DNA from: Anopheles merus
Lineage: Eukaryota > Arthropoda > Insecta > Diptera > Culicidae
Length of the DNA stretch: 64,000 bases
NCBI RefSeq assembly: GCF_017562075.2
Contig: NC_054085.1
Coordinates: 30,746,039 to 30,810,038, forward strand
Direction: 5' to 3'
The notes beneath the pieces are model-generated. The model searched no databases. It saw nothing but the letters and a program-made list of their open reading frames with translations, and had not been told where the DNA came from. This document shows, piece by piece, positions 41,901 through 56,900 of the stretch. The translations under genes were made by a program, and so were the position numbers. Every line of letters begins with the position of its first letter. The stretch's first letter is position 1.

Positions 41901-44900
41901 CATCATTTACTCCGGTTTGTGGGCACGTTGGAAAGCTGTGTGTGTGTGTTTCTATTTGTTTTGTGATTGAAGAAACTGGATGTGGTGGCGGCGGCACAGA
42001 ATTAAAAAGTGATTGTAAGCGAACGGTAGCACGCAGCGTGGTGTTATTATTCATCGTGTCAACCTTCTTTGTATGCCGCACGGTCGTTTCTTGCCGACAA
42101 TGGAAAATTGTTGTCAAATAGATGAAAAATTACGGCAATGAAAAATAGAAAACATGTCCTAGGATCTAAAGCTCTATTACGACATTACGATTACGATTAA
42201 CAATCTTTAAGGCCAGATGGAGAATTGAATAATTTGGAGTGAATTCATAATCATGATTTGACAATAAATTTAAATCAGACTAGTTTAGGCGCATATAAAA
42301 GACAATTGAAACCTTGAAGCTTTGAGGCAAGAACTAGTTTCTATCGAGAACGCAACTTAAACCAATATGCTTCTAGTGAGGCCATCCTTGTGTCCAGCGA
42401 TGCAGACTCTAACGCAAGATTATGCCATTGCAGGGTTCTCCGAGTCAATTTCCAATGTCAACAACATATTTCATTGTTTGCGAGATGTTTTTTCAGCAGC
42501 TGTCAAATATTGCATTTACATCACAATGTAAGCTCTTCCACATAATTTTCAACACGTACCAAGCTGGATTGAGTTTGACAGCTCTTTGTGAAGTGTTGAA
42601 AATCATGTGTAAGAAGTAACATTTTTATCTGATGTCAATACATTGTGTGACAGCTGTTGAAAAACATCTTGGAGGTGATGAATAATGATGTGCCCGTTCG
42701 GAAGTGACTTGGAAACCCCTGTATGTATGTATTAATGTAAAATAGATAGGTTTGCTTTTAAGTAAGTATTTAAGATTGTTCCAAAAAACAATGTGACTCA
42801 GTTTGTTAAATGTAATATAAAATAGGGAGCAAATATAGACAGAACATAAGCACATTAATAATTTTCTGCTGTTAAAACTAGTTACAAAATTGCGTTATTC
42901 AGTCGCACTTCAGGTCAGTCACCCTTCAACTTTGGTATTCAATATGACATATAATAGGGACTAGAATGTTTGAATATTTGTTAGAATATTTGATATGATA
43001 TTTGTTATTTTCAAAATCATTCAACATTAACTGTTATTAATTATTTTATAAAACTCTTTTCAACAAACAATTATGAGTTGAGTCGCACTACTTTCTACCT
43101 CCTTCGCCATAATCAAACAAACAAAGTGCGAATGGATAGAAAATAATAGCAAAACAAAAGTAGATGATTTAACCCAACTCATAACATCCACGTCCAAGTA
43201 CACATACAAACACACACAACACTCTTACTGCACTGTGGGCAATTTGTAGCCATTTCGGAGGCACCTTGCGGAAATTGAACATCTTGCAGTCATCCGGATC
43301 TATTTCCATCCTCTTATCGCGCGTTCGGCTGCGCAGCGGTAGAAAAAGACAAACCCCCCGGTCGCTAGCACGGTTCGCTTATGTCACACAACATCACACC
43401 GGTGGATTGATGCAAAGGGATCTCCTCTAGAGTAGCATCAACGACGGCTCACACAGCAAGAAAAAAGCCAATTTCTACGCCCCACTAGCTCCCCAATAAT
43501 GCGCCAATTAATCCAAAACGAACGAAAAGTAACGAGATGAAATCGAATCGCCATTGCGTTCGTAATCTCGCATTCGATGGAAAGGAAGCAAACAAAAAAA
43601 CAGGAGGTAAGCGGAATCGGAAAATTGCATCCATACCGGAGGAAGATAGGCAAATTTGAAGAAAATGCCCGCCGAACAAGAAGATGAAAATAATCGCCAT
43701 CTTTTCCTGTCATGTAAAGGAGCCAAAAACACGGCAAAACCAACCCATTTAAGACTTCCACCTTGATTCAACAAACACTTGCCTCCTTCGCTTTTTTTCT
43801 TATAAAACTGTGCCAAAAATCACACACACACAAACCAAAACAAGATTACACAACAGAACAGGGGAACAGCTAACCATCTGAAGTGAAATAACCCAAAAGG
43901 GAAGGAAGCAGAAAACTTTTCATCGATTTTTCAGTCGATTTTTCCATGAAATTTCAATTTCTTCTCCAGCAAACCCCCACGCCCTGTACACACGGCTGTA
44001 ACACCCTCCTCCTCTTCCGTCGCAAAGCCAGCAACATCACACCCCTGCTTGGTCGAGCGGTCGTGTTAGATGGTCAGTGGGAGGGCAGGGTAGCGATTAT
44101 ACACTTTGTGTTTTCCTTTTTGGACGCCAACCTTGCGCGCATTCGCTACTAACTGCATCGGAAAGCTGCCACTCACCTAACGCCCTGGCGTTGTTGTTGG
44201 TATAAGAGGTTATCTCTGTGTATGTGTGTGTGAGTTGAGTGTTTGTACACGGTTGCAATTATGAGTCGAATATGATACGGTTTGAATTTTTCGACCGAAC
44301 GCACGGTACACGGACCGAGCTGCCGGTGCTGTGCTGCGGGAGGGAAAAATTGCATCAACCGTGAAATCGCCACACCGAAGCAAATACGAATTTCCCTTCC
44401 CTTCGTGCGCACACACACAGTGCTGTGTCGATCGATTTCAACTAGGTCCGCCGCAACAGTGTAATATAGAAACACCTGCACACACAAAGCGTGTGCCACA
44501 CACCCAACCCTTATAGCACTAAATGTGGGCAGTAACACACACCCCACACCACAGACATTTCGGTAATCGATGGTGGCAATTCATTAAACATGCAATGGCG
44601 GCTAAAAGCCCCCAAACACAAAACTGATTTCCGTTCAAAATTGAAGTGGAAAATCGATGCACGTTTTCGGTGGTTTTGTTTTAATTCGAAGGGATTATGA
44701 TTTTCTCTTCCAAAAGGGTTTTTTAATGCTTTCATAACATTCGAACCAAATAATAGGGGGAGGGAAATGTGTATCAAACTGTCTCTCAGCACAAGTTGGG
44801 ATTCGAAACAAATGCAAACTCGTTCCCACTAGAGCTCGCAAAAACACCAATCAATGATTTCGCACACATCCTCAAACAGCAACACAACCAATTGGCACGC

Positions 44901-47900
44901 TGCCAAGTACAAAATAAATTGCTAGTTGTGTTCAGCAGACAACCATCCATTACCAACCATCCACCATCCCGCAATCACTAGCGTATACGCACATGCGCTG
45001 ACGGCGCTTCCCGCGCACTTGCACAGTTGATGCGATAAATCAGCGCAACGCAAATGCGCGCGCATCTGCATTCACAAACTGGTGTGGAATAATTCGAGGT
45101 CTAAGGTCACACACGGTGCTAACCTTCCAGCGCTAGATTAGAGATGCATATACCCCAGCAGTCCACACTGTGCGGTGTGGTTCTTGCCCATCCACTACAT
45201 GGCCGAGAAGGTACTAACGAGGGCCTGGACTTCTGATCTTGCTATTCTTGCCTGTCAAACCTCATTCAATTGTTTCTAAATTATTGAAGAATTCGAATGA
45301 AAATGATGCTTTGTCTTTAAATCATCAACAACACAGTGAAGAAAATGTGTTTAATATTTCTAAAAATTGCTTTCAAAGCCTCAACAAAAACGGTAAGAAC
45401 AAATGACCAGCTACAGGTAGTACTGCGCGCGCACTTTTTATCGACCCAGTAGCTTTTCGCAACGGCAAACAGGTTCAACTCGGTGGGTTCGTGCACACGC
45501 GATCGTTCAAATCACCCAAATCCCTTCCCGCGCGCTTGCCGCGCGTTGCATCCTCTAGCGGTGCCGTCAAGTGCACAAACGGTCGTGTCTAGAAATGACG
45601 GAGAGCGCCATTTGAAGAAAGAAGAAAACAACAACACATCAACCGACACAAAAGAGAGAAAGAGAGCAAAAGAGAGCAATAGAACAACTCAGAGCGCATT
45701 CAGAACGTCCCGTCATGCGCATGAGAAGTTCTGAGATGGTTTCGGGTTGCGTTGCGTTCGCTTTCACTGATTGATGCTGTGTCTAAGTGTGCGCGCATGT
45801 GTGTCTGTAGGGGTATAAGTGGGCGCGTGGTGGTGGATGGGAACATTTGTTGTTATTACTCTCCCACCCCACCCCGCTCACGGCGGGAGTAAATTGACGG
45901 ATTAAACATGATTTGTGCTGCCTGATTGGACGAGCAGGCGCAACACGTAATATGATCGGTTGGCGGCCGGCACTATCACCATTGGCCCACAGCGCAAATG
46001 AATCAGGCAGCTAGTGCAACTGGATTTGTCGGAAACAGTGCTTATGTGTTTGTGTGTGCTTGCTGTAACACAGCAGTTGCACAGTTGCATTATCTCCGTT
46101 GGACAAAATGTTTAACCCATTATTTGCTAAATATACACGAATCGCAAAGTGCTCTTTCGTTGTGCTCAAAGTGGAAACTTTAAGCTCGAGAGGGCCTCTC
46201 AAAATAAACTCAAATCAGTGAGATAATAACTGTAAATTGCTAAATATTTTCTACCTCCCCAAATATAAACGAATGCCAGAAGGAGCAAATATTACCTTAA
46301 AAATTAAATCAGAATTTAATTCCATTTTCATGTCTGGCTTATTTTTATGATTAAAATTTTAGAGCAAAGAGCTTAATCCACTCACTAGCCTTCTTTAATT
46401 CAACGGGAATTACTCTCTTCTCTTGCAATTTACCATATTGTTTAATCAAATTAACTCATACATGTAATCAATTAAAAAAATCGTACAACAATGACATCAT
46501 TCATTCGTTGTTGTAAATATATTTGAAGGTTATGTTACGGTCAGTGATTCTTCGCTACAGATCAATGCTCAAAAGTGGTTTTGTATCTTTAAAGCGGTAA
46601 AACACGAAGCAGGATCGCAGAATTTCCTAATTAACATTCCTCAAGCTTGCCGGAATTTTCCGGCAATATATTTAACATATATTTAACAAAACTTCAAGCA
46701 AAATAAATGAAAAATATTTATTCTAATTGGACAAAAAGATAAAAGTACTTAACAGAAACCACTTAAGAAGTATGAGTCAACACCAGGTATCCTTGATTCA
46801 TATGTCGGCAATAATTTGAAATCGCATAAATCAACTACCCGCACACAGCTTATCACTCGGAATATTAAAATAAAATTGAAAAAAACCTCTTAACTACCTA
46901 GTTTAATATATTTGTCTATTCTGCTTTTTAGACACACCAATTAAATAGAGCGAATAAAAATTGAGGATAGCTAAGGCTACCAAAACAAACAAATTCGTAA
47001 TGCAGAGCCAAATTCCTTCCACCAAAATTACGACAGTAAGTTACGCCGTCAGATAGCGCGTCGGCCAACCGAACCCCTTCCTACGATCAAATTCCATTCG
47101 TTGTTTTGATCCACTTTGATTTACAACGCAACTTACGAGTGTATTGCTCATCTCGCCCTACTGCGAGCACGCAAAACTTCCCGGAAGCAGGAAAGAAATA
47201 GTATCCGACGGCGGTAAGGTATGAAAAACAACCCACCCACCCCGATAGCCTCAATGGAGAAGACAGCAGAAGCAATGCTAAAGGCGGAAATACCGACACT
47301 GTGGAGGGCTGTGTCGTCGGATGGTGCTGCAGCAATACGGTAACGCAGGTGGGTTGCACGGGTTAAACACGAAAGGGAAGCAGCAAATTGGCAGCATGAA
47401 TGCAACATTAGCAAACGTCCTCGGCAGGAATGCATCCACTACGGCTCCGTGTCGGCGACGGCATTGGCACCGGTCTCTCCAATTTCACTTTCAACGGCAG
47501 ATCGGATTTCAGCTACAGCATAGCGAGTACGATAAGCTAACGTGTAACATTCCGCCCCTGGACGATTTGAAATTCCAATCATTCCTAACCATTCTTCACA
47601 AATGCATCGCAGGTTCTACCCTCGCGTGTTCTCACACACTCCACACCACACCAACAGCTCTCCTCACGCCTCTGCAGCGTTTATTTGGCTACTTATCCTG
47701 GTCACGGCACCACGGCGCAATTAACACCGCTAATATACTACTACTTCAGCGCACCTGGCCCCTAAGCACAGTTGCACAAATGATTTTAAAAAGAACAACA
47801 ACAACAAAAACGCACTCCAACGCTTTCAGTGCATTGCTAATTGTGCTTATCGCCCTTCGGTATCCCCCTCGACCCCTTCTCTCCGGTTCGTTATCAAGCA

Positions 47901-50900
47901 AAAACGAAACCCTAGCCCTTAGTAGTTTTAACTGTGGGGAAGCCCCTCCCCCTACTTCCCCTTCTTTGCATACACACGGTGGCAATGTTGCATTAAATGA
48001 TGGTCATGATGGCCCTCTTTCCTCGTTCTCACGCGCAGCGTCGTTACGTTCGCGATTTTCTGTACAAACCTTGCGCGCCCAAACTGGGGAGCCACCAACC
48101 ATCATCCCCAATACATACACGCCAATACCGCATATTACACAGTTGTGTGATTTTTTTTTCATCCTCATACCATTAGGGGCGAACACACACGATGGAATCG
48201 ATACCCATACTTGAATGTGTGTGTGTTTTTTTTTTGCCGTGGCGTTACTTCCTCAGCTCGAAAAGTAAACTTTAAGGTCCGGCAAATAAGTACCACCTCG
48301 CTCAAGAGCGCACTCAAGCTTAAAGTTGAATTTTTAGAACCGAATGCCACGGCATGGAAACGAAGACACGCTAGAACCTTGCGACAGAGGGCTTGCCGGG
48401 AAGGGAACGTTGCTTATCCAATAAATTCTTGCGTTGCCCTTCAGCACAAACAAACGTGAACCCGTATATACATACAGGGTAAACATCTCTAAAGTCTCAA
48501 AATAATAAACTCAAACGGTACTTTAAAGTATTTTTAAAACAGAAAAAACCCCATTTGAGCTTCTTTCTTTGCCCATGACCCCATCGCGATTAACGATCGG
48601 ATGGCTGAGCGACATTATTGGCGACGTATTTATAAATAAAAGTGATGCAACTCGTCCTCCGCGTCCGTTCGGACCCGCGCAGCGAAAGTGATTTTACCCG
48701 CAACAATGGCGGCATTAATTGCTGAAAATTGAATTCAATCATTAGCGGGGGGGAGAAGATTCAATTTTCCACACGTCCCTTCCCCCCCAAAATTTGAGCA
48801 AACCGAGGCGGGTCCACCGGTTGCCTTTGCAATTAGACCTATCTTTCTGCTCTTTGCTAAAACGATAATTGCAGTAGCTGCTAGAGTAGCATGTGGGGCA
48901 ACATTCTACTCCTTCTCTTTCGTGTTCGTGTAAGGAGACGACCGCCTGTGGCGTTTGTTTGTTTCTTTTTGTCTTTTTTTGTGTTCTTTTTACTAAAGCT
49001 TTAATCAATTCGATTCTACCACAAGCGCCGATGATGGCGTTAGTTAATTAACAATCTTTGGTGTGTTGCAGGCTGCAGATTTGCGTTTTTTTTTATTTTC
49101 TGTTTAGATTTGACTGAATTGTTAATTCCAACGATTATTCAAATCATTAATAAATAAAAAATACTTTAAAAACTCAATTTAAATAAATATAAAATTGACA
49201 AAAATAGGCAAAATATACAAAGCGAATGAAAAATTAAATGTTTCAATTTCAAGAGAGCAGGATATCAATAAAAAAAGAGAAGCTTAAGAGAAGAAAATGA
49301 GAAATAACTAATGGTACAGGAAACAAGGAGCACAGATCAAATAATATTAACCACAAAACCAAACACGGAAACACCGTTCTTTGTCGTAAGGTAATCGTTG
49401 TAATGAATGAAATAATACATCTAATTTTACATAAATCAATTTGAAGAATAATCTAAAACCCTCCACAAAAAAAACCCCTTCCAAATTGTCGTCACAACCC
49501 CCAGAAGCCAACCCGCCAAAACAAACCGTCCATACCCGCTCTGGATCTTCGCATCACCTTCATCAACGTCATACTCCGCCGGCGTATGGTAATGAAGCAG
49601 TGCCGGCGTGTGGCCGTAATTTCGGCGCGTATACCACTCCGTGGATAATTTTGCATCATTTACGGTTTGGCGTCAACAAAAACCGCAACCAATGACGCGA
49701 CCGAACCTCAACCTCCATGACCAGGCGGCGGTGCAGGTGACCGAATATGCCCGAAAAAAAAACACCCGTCCCCTTTAATGCCATCCAGAACACGTCGGAG
49801 GAGGCCGCGCCAGGGATTAATCGCACTTTAATGAAGTGTCCTTGCCAGTGTGCGCTATTTGCGGGGATGACTTCATTTACCTTCCTTGCGGTGGGGTAGC
49901 ATTAGGATTTATTTTTTTCGTTCTCATTTGTCTACACACACCAACCACCTTTCTGTCTCATAATAATGCACTCTGCAAGGGGACAGTGCTGTGGCCGCGT
50001 CACCCGAGCAGATCGGGTACCTGTCCCGCTGCCTGATGCGTCCAGACACATTTAAATGAGCGACACTAATGTCCGGAACGGGCTGTAAATCGTTTTTATG
50101 GCCGCGTTCGTCAGGTGTGTGCGCCTCCGTCTGGTGACGCCAAAGGCAACGACGGTTAATGAAAACGACGCTGCAAAACTTTGTTTTCCATTCAGCATGA
50201 TTAGCATCTTTTTTTTTTTTGGAAGCGGCCGGGCAGCGAAGGAAGGGGTGCCTACAAATCAGCCGAAGAAAATTGCAAGTTTTCCAAGGTACGGGGAGCT
50301 CTTAATCTAGAAGTGTCCAAAGCCGCAATACATAAACAAATACAAGGTCACTTTGAAGAGGACAAAGCAGGCAAGCTGGAAGAGAAATGAAAGAGAGAGA
50401 GCGCATGCAGTTTCTTTCGCGATGGAAAAGTGTAAAGTCACCGGATGTCTGTTTTATCGGTTCAACCGAAAAACAAAACAAAAACGTGAGGCAGTATCAA
50501 AATTTAATTTCAGGAAAAATTAATTAACCATCCTTGGGTTTCCCCCCCCCCCCCCCCACATTTTCTCTCATCCATACGTCCTCTAATTCCCAGCGTTGTT
50601 TTTTTTTGTCATAACCTGTCAATCATTTGCTGTGCCTGATTAAACAGCAAAACGATTTATTAACAGCCACCAAAAATCAATTTCCGTTCAATCTGCTACC
50701 AGACGAAGAGGGAGTCCAAATATAAGACGCAATACAATAAAACCTCACATCACACACATTGTTGAGGTTGAAATCAACGTCGATGAAATTAGAAACTTTA
50801 TGCAAAGAAATTCCACAACAAAGATACGCACACATCAGAAACCATCATCAGACCCGGGAAGTCTCCCATGTCCTAGAATACTCCTCTAGAGGAGAAGTCT

Positions 50901-53900
50901 ATGGTTTCGGTTCATCTTCCGCACGAAATAGGGTCAAGTGTTCAGCATAAATCGAAGCGGCCGTTCGATCTTTCGCAAATCCTAGACAAGGAGTGCTCTA
51001 CTGGGTAAATACTGGGCGAAAGTGCACACACACAGAGCTAGAGCTGCATCAACCTGTTGACATCAATACGGCTTTCCATGACTTCCGATTTCACCACCGA
51101 CATCGGATCTGGGATGGAGCTGGGAAAGTGCAACCTGAAGCTTGCCCAAGCTTGGCAGGTAATCGCACAGAGGAAGGCACACAACAGCATCATCTCAGGA
51201 ATGTTGGAGCTTCTTCCTCATCTGCATCTGTGTGAAATTGTATTCTTCTCGGGGGCTCCATCACATGGACAATACTTTATTTCTTATGTCTGTTCGATGA
51301 AGTTGTGCTCTGACCATTCCATACATTGTGTCAGAGTATCTTCTTGCCTGAAATGTAAGATTCAGGCTTGCAGAGTTCGTAATTACCCAAGCTTGTGCTA
51401 CTTCTTATTCGCTTTAAGCGAGAGATGCACGACCACAAATATAGGAGAGCACAGCAGTGCCTTCATGTATGCTACAATACCAATGGCTATCATTATCCAT
51501 CCACTGCCGTTACCTCCGCACAGACACTGGCGTTCGTTACTTTACACCTGAAGATCACCCGAACATTACAAAAAGAGCCTTCCCCATACTAGATGATGGT
51601 AGCAAAACCCATCCGAAAGATTGATTACCGGGAGCTGGAGCGTTTTAGACTAGCATTGGGGATACGCCATCTATTCCACAATGACTTGGAATTAGCGGTT
51701 AGCAGTTACGGAGCTTGCGGAGTTGTGGTTTGCGCTTCACAAAACACTGTGCACTGTTGTACTGTTGTTGCCTGCCGAGATAAGCATTAAGGGGTTCTCG
51801 CGGGTTCCTATGACACGTCTAGAGGCTTTTTGCTAGCCGCTCCCCGGAACTCCTATTTCCGGAGGACACACATAGATAATTCTACGACACTGCATACTGC
51901 CAGAAGGTACAGAACCTGTTCTACACATACCCGACGACGCACTCCGTGTTCTAAGCACGGAACACCCAACCAACCCATGCCGCTAGTTAATGTGCAAACT
52001 TTCGCAACTAATTGGTGTCTTTATGCTTTCGGGCGTCTTCTCTAGCGCTAGCAAACATAAAGTGTGCGCCTTAAGAGTTCGTCGACAGCGCACCGGTTTG
52101 GAGGCTTGGCTGCGGAACCAGCAGAACAGAGTCAGTCCAGCAATTAGCTTCAAATAGTTGTCTAGCTTTTTTTTTTGTTTCGTTCCGGATTAAACAAACC
52201 TCTCGCACACATCCTTCCGAGTGAAATCCATTACACTGCTATGTGTGCTTTATTTTCAGCTCCAAATGTATTGCCTCCATCAGGCGAAAAGATAGCCAAA
52301 AGCCTACGCCACGTGAGCTAAATACTTAAACACAAGAGTCACCTAATGAGCCGGGATGCTTTGAAATGTAACCATTTCCAGTGCTTTGCATTGTTAAAAA
52401 GAAAGCCATTATAAATATTCAATATCTATATTCTAATCGCAGACACACTAGACTGCAAAAGAGGGTGAGGGGTCAGAGACACACACGCCAATAGTAGCAA
52501 CAGTAATCGGTGTAGAGAGGTAAGTAGGTAAGTTTGCTAATGATTTACTCATTTGCTTTGCTTTCTTTACGTTTAAAAAGAGGCCTTAGAAAGCAGTGAT
52601 AAGGGATTTTCATGACAAATTGTAGCACGACACACGGTTACGCCCGTGGAGCTAATTTAAAGCTCTACCTTCTTATCATTTTTCTACGGAACAAATTTAT
52701 TTCATGAAAATTAAAAAAAAAAACCCTGATACTGTTCAAAGTAAATTTAGACAGCTGCAATGACATCTGCAGTTCGTTTTTGTAAAGCTTTAATTAGATC
52801 TTTAAGTCTGTACGTCATTTTGCTGCTGCTGCATCTCGGAAAGATGCATCGGAATGATGCTTTAAAAGTTAAAATAATAAGCATTTCCAAATGAAATGCA
52901 CACCTTTCCGTGCAACGCACATCAACCTGTCGTGTCAGAGTTTATTATGAAAATCTACAAAATTATGGACGAAATGCACGCAAGCTGTCAGCTATGCTTG
53001 CTCTTTCTCTCTCTCCGATGCGCATACATTCAAGAGAGAAGTAATAAACACACCAAAACCCACCGACCCCACTAGCTGAAAGATGAAAATAGTATCAGGA
53101 AATATGCACACGATAAGATAAACCCCTGTGGGGAGAGAAGCAACGATGAAGGAGGAAACAAACGACCAAAGCACTCGAAAAGCACATCTTACAACCAGTG
53201 ACTTGCGGCAGCGCTTATCAACCCATTCCCATCATCCGACACAAGCAGCAGCCGAAATCGTTTCATCATCCGTTATTCAACGCGTACACATATATTGTTG
53301 AGTGTCGAGAGCGAGGAGTTTTCGGAGCGGAGTTCAACTAACGCTAAACGGGCGCCGCCAGCTTGACTGGCAGCGTCGGCAAACTGGTCAAAACTGTACA
53401 CCCAACATGGGGGTCATGAGCGATTTAGATGATGTACTTCCTCCTCCTCAAGGTGTGCACTCTTAATCGCACATGTGTGTGGAGGGGAACACACACATCA
53501 CAGGGCTGGAGAAAATGGCAAGGATTTACCGTTTCTTAAATGAAATTTTATCACGCAGTTCAAGTGATGTTTTTGGCGGTAGTTAAAGCTGAACCCAAAT
53601 TGGATGAGCGCAGCAGGGCAGGAGAGATTCGCGAAACTACGCCACGGATACGAAACCATTATCGCCCAATCATAGCTTCCCTCCGGCGCTTCAGTGGCGC
53701 ACACGTCTGAGAGGCGGCGGATGAAATATGATCGAAAAATGTCGATTTACTCGCTCGCGGAAGTGGAAAGAGCATGGAGCGATTATTATCAAAACTAGCT
53801 TGACGAACGAAGCGGTGTAGTTAAACTCTAGTACTACTACTTATATTGATTAATGATATAAATGCAAATATCTATTTTAATAGTTTTGCAGTCGGAAAAA

Positions 53901-56900
53901 TATTATTCTTTTAATTTTTACTCATAATTTGGTGAATTATTTTAATCATTTTAACAAAGAATGATTTTTTAAGGAAGATAATTCAAACCCTTTTAATATC
54001 TGTACCAACAAATGTTGATTTTTAAAGAAATATTGTTATTTTGGAATGAAAGTTTACTGTTCCAACCATTAAAAACAAAACATGAGAATCATTGTTTCAT
54101 CATAAGACAAAAAATAATTATTTTAGCGTCATAGTTGATCAATAGCTGGAGCCGGCTTGTAGAGTTTCCAGAAGAGAGTTAAAATTAACTGAAGTAAGTA
54201 GTTTTCAGTCAAAGAAATCTATACAATTGAAATGATGCAGAGATTCAGCAAAACCGAAACTACGTCAAGCAAAGGCTATGGACATCAAATTCCATGATTA
54301 CTTCATCAAAAGAACATGTTATGAAATCGATCAGACAACAAACGATACCACATTCATACCATTGTAAATTCTACTTATCACACAGCATAAAGAGTCATTA
54401 TCTGTCCCATCAGTTTACTTGTTTGAAAGGCTTTTCACCCCGACTCCCTTGAAGTTTAAGCTATATAATGTATTGCACGGTTCTAGGAAACCGCCATCAG
54501 CGCTCCCTTTTTAAATCTTTGTGTCCACCACCGACAGTGGCCAAACAAAAAAAAAAAAAATAGGCAACCTACGACCGGAAGGTTCGCACGAGTGCACGAT
54601 AAACGCGCGGCGCGATCGCAGTCATAAATCTACATACGATTAAGTCCAGAGCGCGCCAACGGTTCATCACCCAGCCGCGCCGGCGTAGTGTGTAGAAGTT
54701 TTCCAACACACAGCACACACCGAGGAGCGACAACTTGACCTTGGTGTCAAACGGTAATTTCCTTTTCGGTGGCTTCAGCGTTCAGCTGAACCCCCCCTTA
54801 CCACCACCTCTGATGTGTCGATGCAAAAGCGGCGCGAGAAGGGGGAGAACACAACCACCGATGGGTTTTTTTTTTTCTTTTTCAGGCCCCGGGAGCGGTT
54901 TCTGAAGGTGCTCTGAAAACGGAAGCGCAAACCGCAACACGACCAGCCGGCAACTGGTCGGAAGGGGAGACAGAGGAAAGTGAAATCATTATGCACATAT
55001 TTTGATGTCTCACTTTTGAAGGAATAAAACGCTCCCTCTCAAAACTTAACTGACCGATGCACTGAATGATGCACCACTCCCGCGGAAGATTTTATGCAAC
55101 AAAGCCGTCCAAAGAAGTGTCGACTCCTGTCCTCAAAGCTAGCACCGCAAAATGCTTCCGAACGTGAAGTAACACATCATTCTTTGTTGCACACAAATGG
55201 CTTTGTAATGTGTCTCTCTTTTAGGCCGTTGCGTGCTAGCGTTCGAAAGCATTCCAAGTACCGGGAGCTTGCTGACCTCAAACTAGAGCGCGGAAGAAGA
55301 GTGGTTCGGCAAAGTACACCGTACGGTGTTGTGTGCGACAGTCGAGTGCGACCGTCCCCGCGTACGTACATTGCAGGGGGTCAGCGACGATAGTTCCCGA
55401 CCCCGCCGACGATAGCGAAACGACTAGCGAACGGCGGACGACACACAGCGGACGATGCGGGGTGATGGTGATCATGAATTTTACATGACCGCAACCTAAC
55501 TTTAACACGCACGAGGAAAGAGCTAACGACTGCCCTCCGGGGTTCTCGGTGCTCGTCCGGGACATATTCTGAACGGGTAACGCGCGCAAACGACGCAAAG
55601 AACATCAACTGAAAGTAAGGAGCTTAGCTTTCCGGCCTTATCTTGTACCCCAGTTTTGGATGCATCTTTCCGAGCGCTTCTTTTGTGTTCGAAACAATTT
55701 ATGATACTTTTTATGATAAAAAAAAAGAAAACACATGAGCGCAGCTAAAACCGTTTCTAATCTTCTTTAAATAACCTGAAGATCCGCCCGGGAGTTCTAA
55801 GAATATAAGGGCAAGTCTGTGCTTTGTTCTCGGTCCGGCCTGAACGGTTCCTATTCCCGACCGGAAGTGACCCTGCCCCCTCTCTGTCTCACATACGATC
55901 GATCAGAACCGTGTGATAAAAAAAAGGCAGACTGCGTGCAGCGTGTTGCACTAAGCCACTGCACCGAGTTGACCTCTTTTTATCGCAACGGAAGCCGAAC
56001 GCGATCGGATGAAGGAGGGCAGGAAATTGGAAAAGCCCATCCACTATATGGTATGCATTATTCCAATCGGTTCAATATCCTGTAGCGGGTCTTACGGTTC
56101 TTTATTTATAGCAATACCTGTAGGATCTAAAGCATTACGTTTTTGTTAGAAGAAGCAGTCTTGGAGGAATTTCTTCCAACACAATTCAAAGTTACATTAC
56201 TATTAATAAAATTCTGTGATACTGATACTGATGATACTCCCTTTATCAGAATCCAAGTCTTTGATCAAATCAAGATATTAGGCCACAGGACTGTATTGAA
56301 GAAGAATAGTGATGTCCCTACCGGCTCTATCAGTTCTGAAATAACTGAAAAAGGTGATGAATGATACTGTATGGCCCGACAACTCTGGTTTAAAAAGGAT
56401 GTTCAACATGATCTCGAATCTCAAGAATGTACTGAGGAATGCTATGCATTAAATGCTGGAAAAAGCTTGTCGTACATTGAGAACGACACTCCGCAGCTCA
56501 ATTCATGAAGTTCTTGCTTACACGTGAATATCAATAAAGGAACGAAAAGCAAGATTCAGAATGAGGTTTTGACATCTCCAGCAAAGCCTAACAAATCCTA
56601 ACAAGAATTCCTTTTCCCAAAAGATAGAACACTCCAGTAATTTTGAGTTCACAATATGATATGTATGTCTAATGACACTGGAGGAACACACCTAGTGATT
56701 TCTAATTCCAACATCCAATTCCAGCTAGTTCTTTACTTAACCGAGCTGCGTCCAGTGCCGTTTTGGATTGTTTGTCTTCTCAGGTTCTCTGATACAACTA
56801 ATTCTTTTTCTATGAATGTTCTCCAAGTCATATTCTGAAGAAGTATGTACTCCTTCTTACAAGATTCTAATGAATCGACATTGTACAGAACGCCACTGAT

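Noticed and set aside
41362..42117. 251-codon minus-strand open frame in the first intron
   Set aside because: Its translation includes repeat-derived Ser/Arg runs from the CT tract, has no recognisable domain and no consistent splice sites to fus exons.
52992..53174. Short hydrophobic minus-strand open frame
   Set aside because: 60 codons, no conserved motif, partly derived from a CT repeat; looks like random AT-rich sequence.
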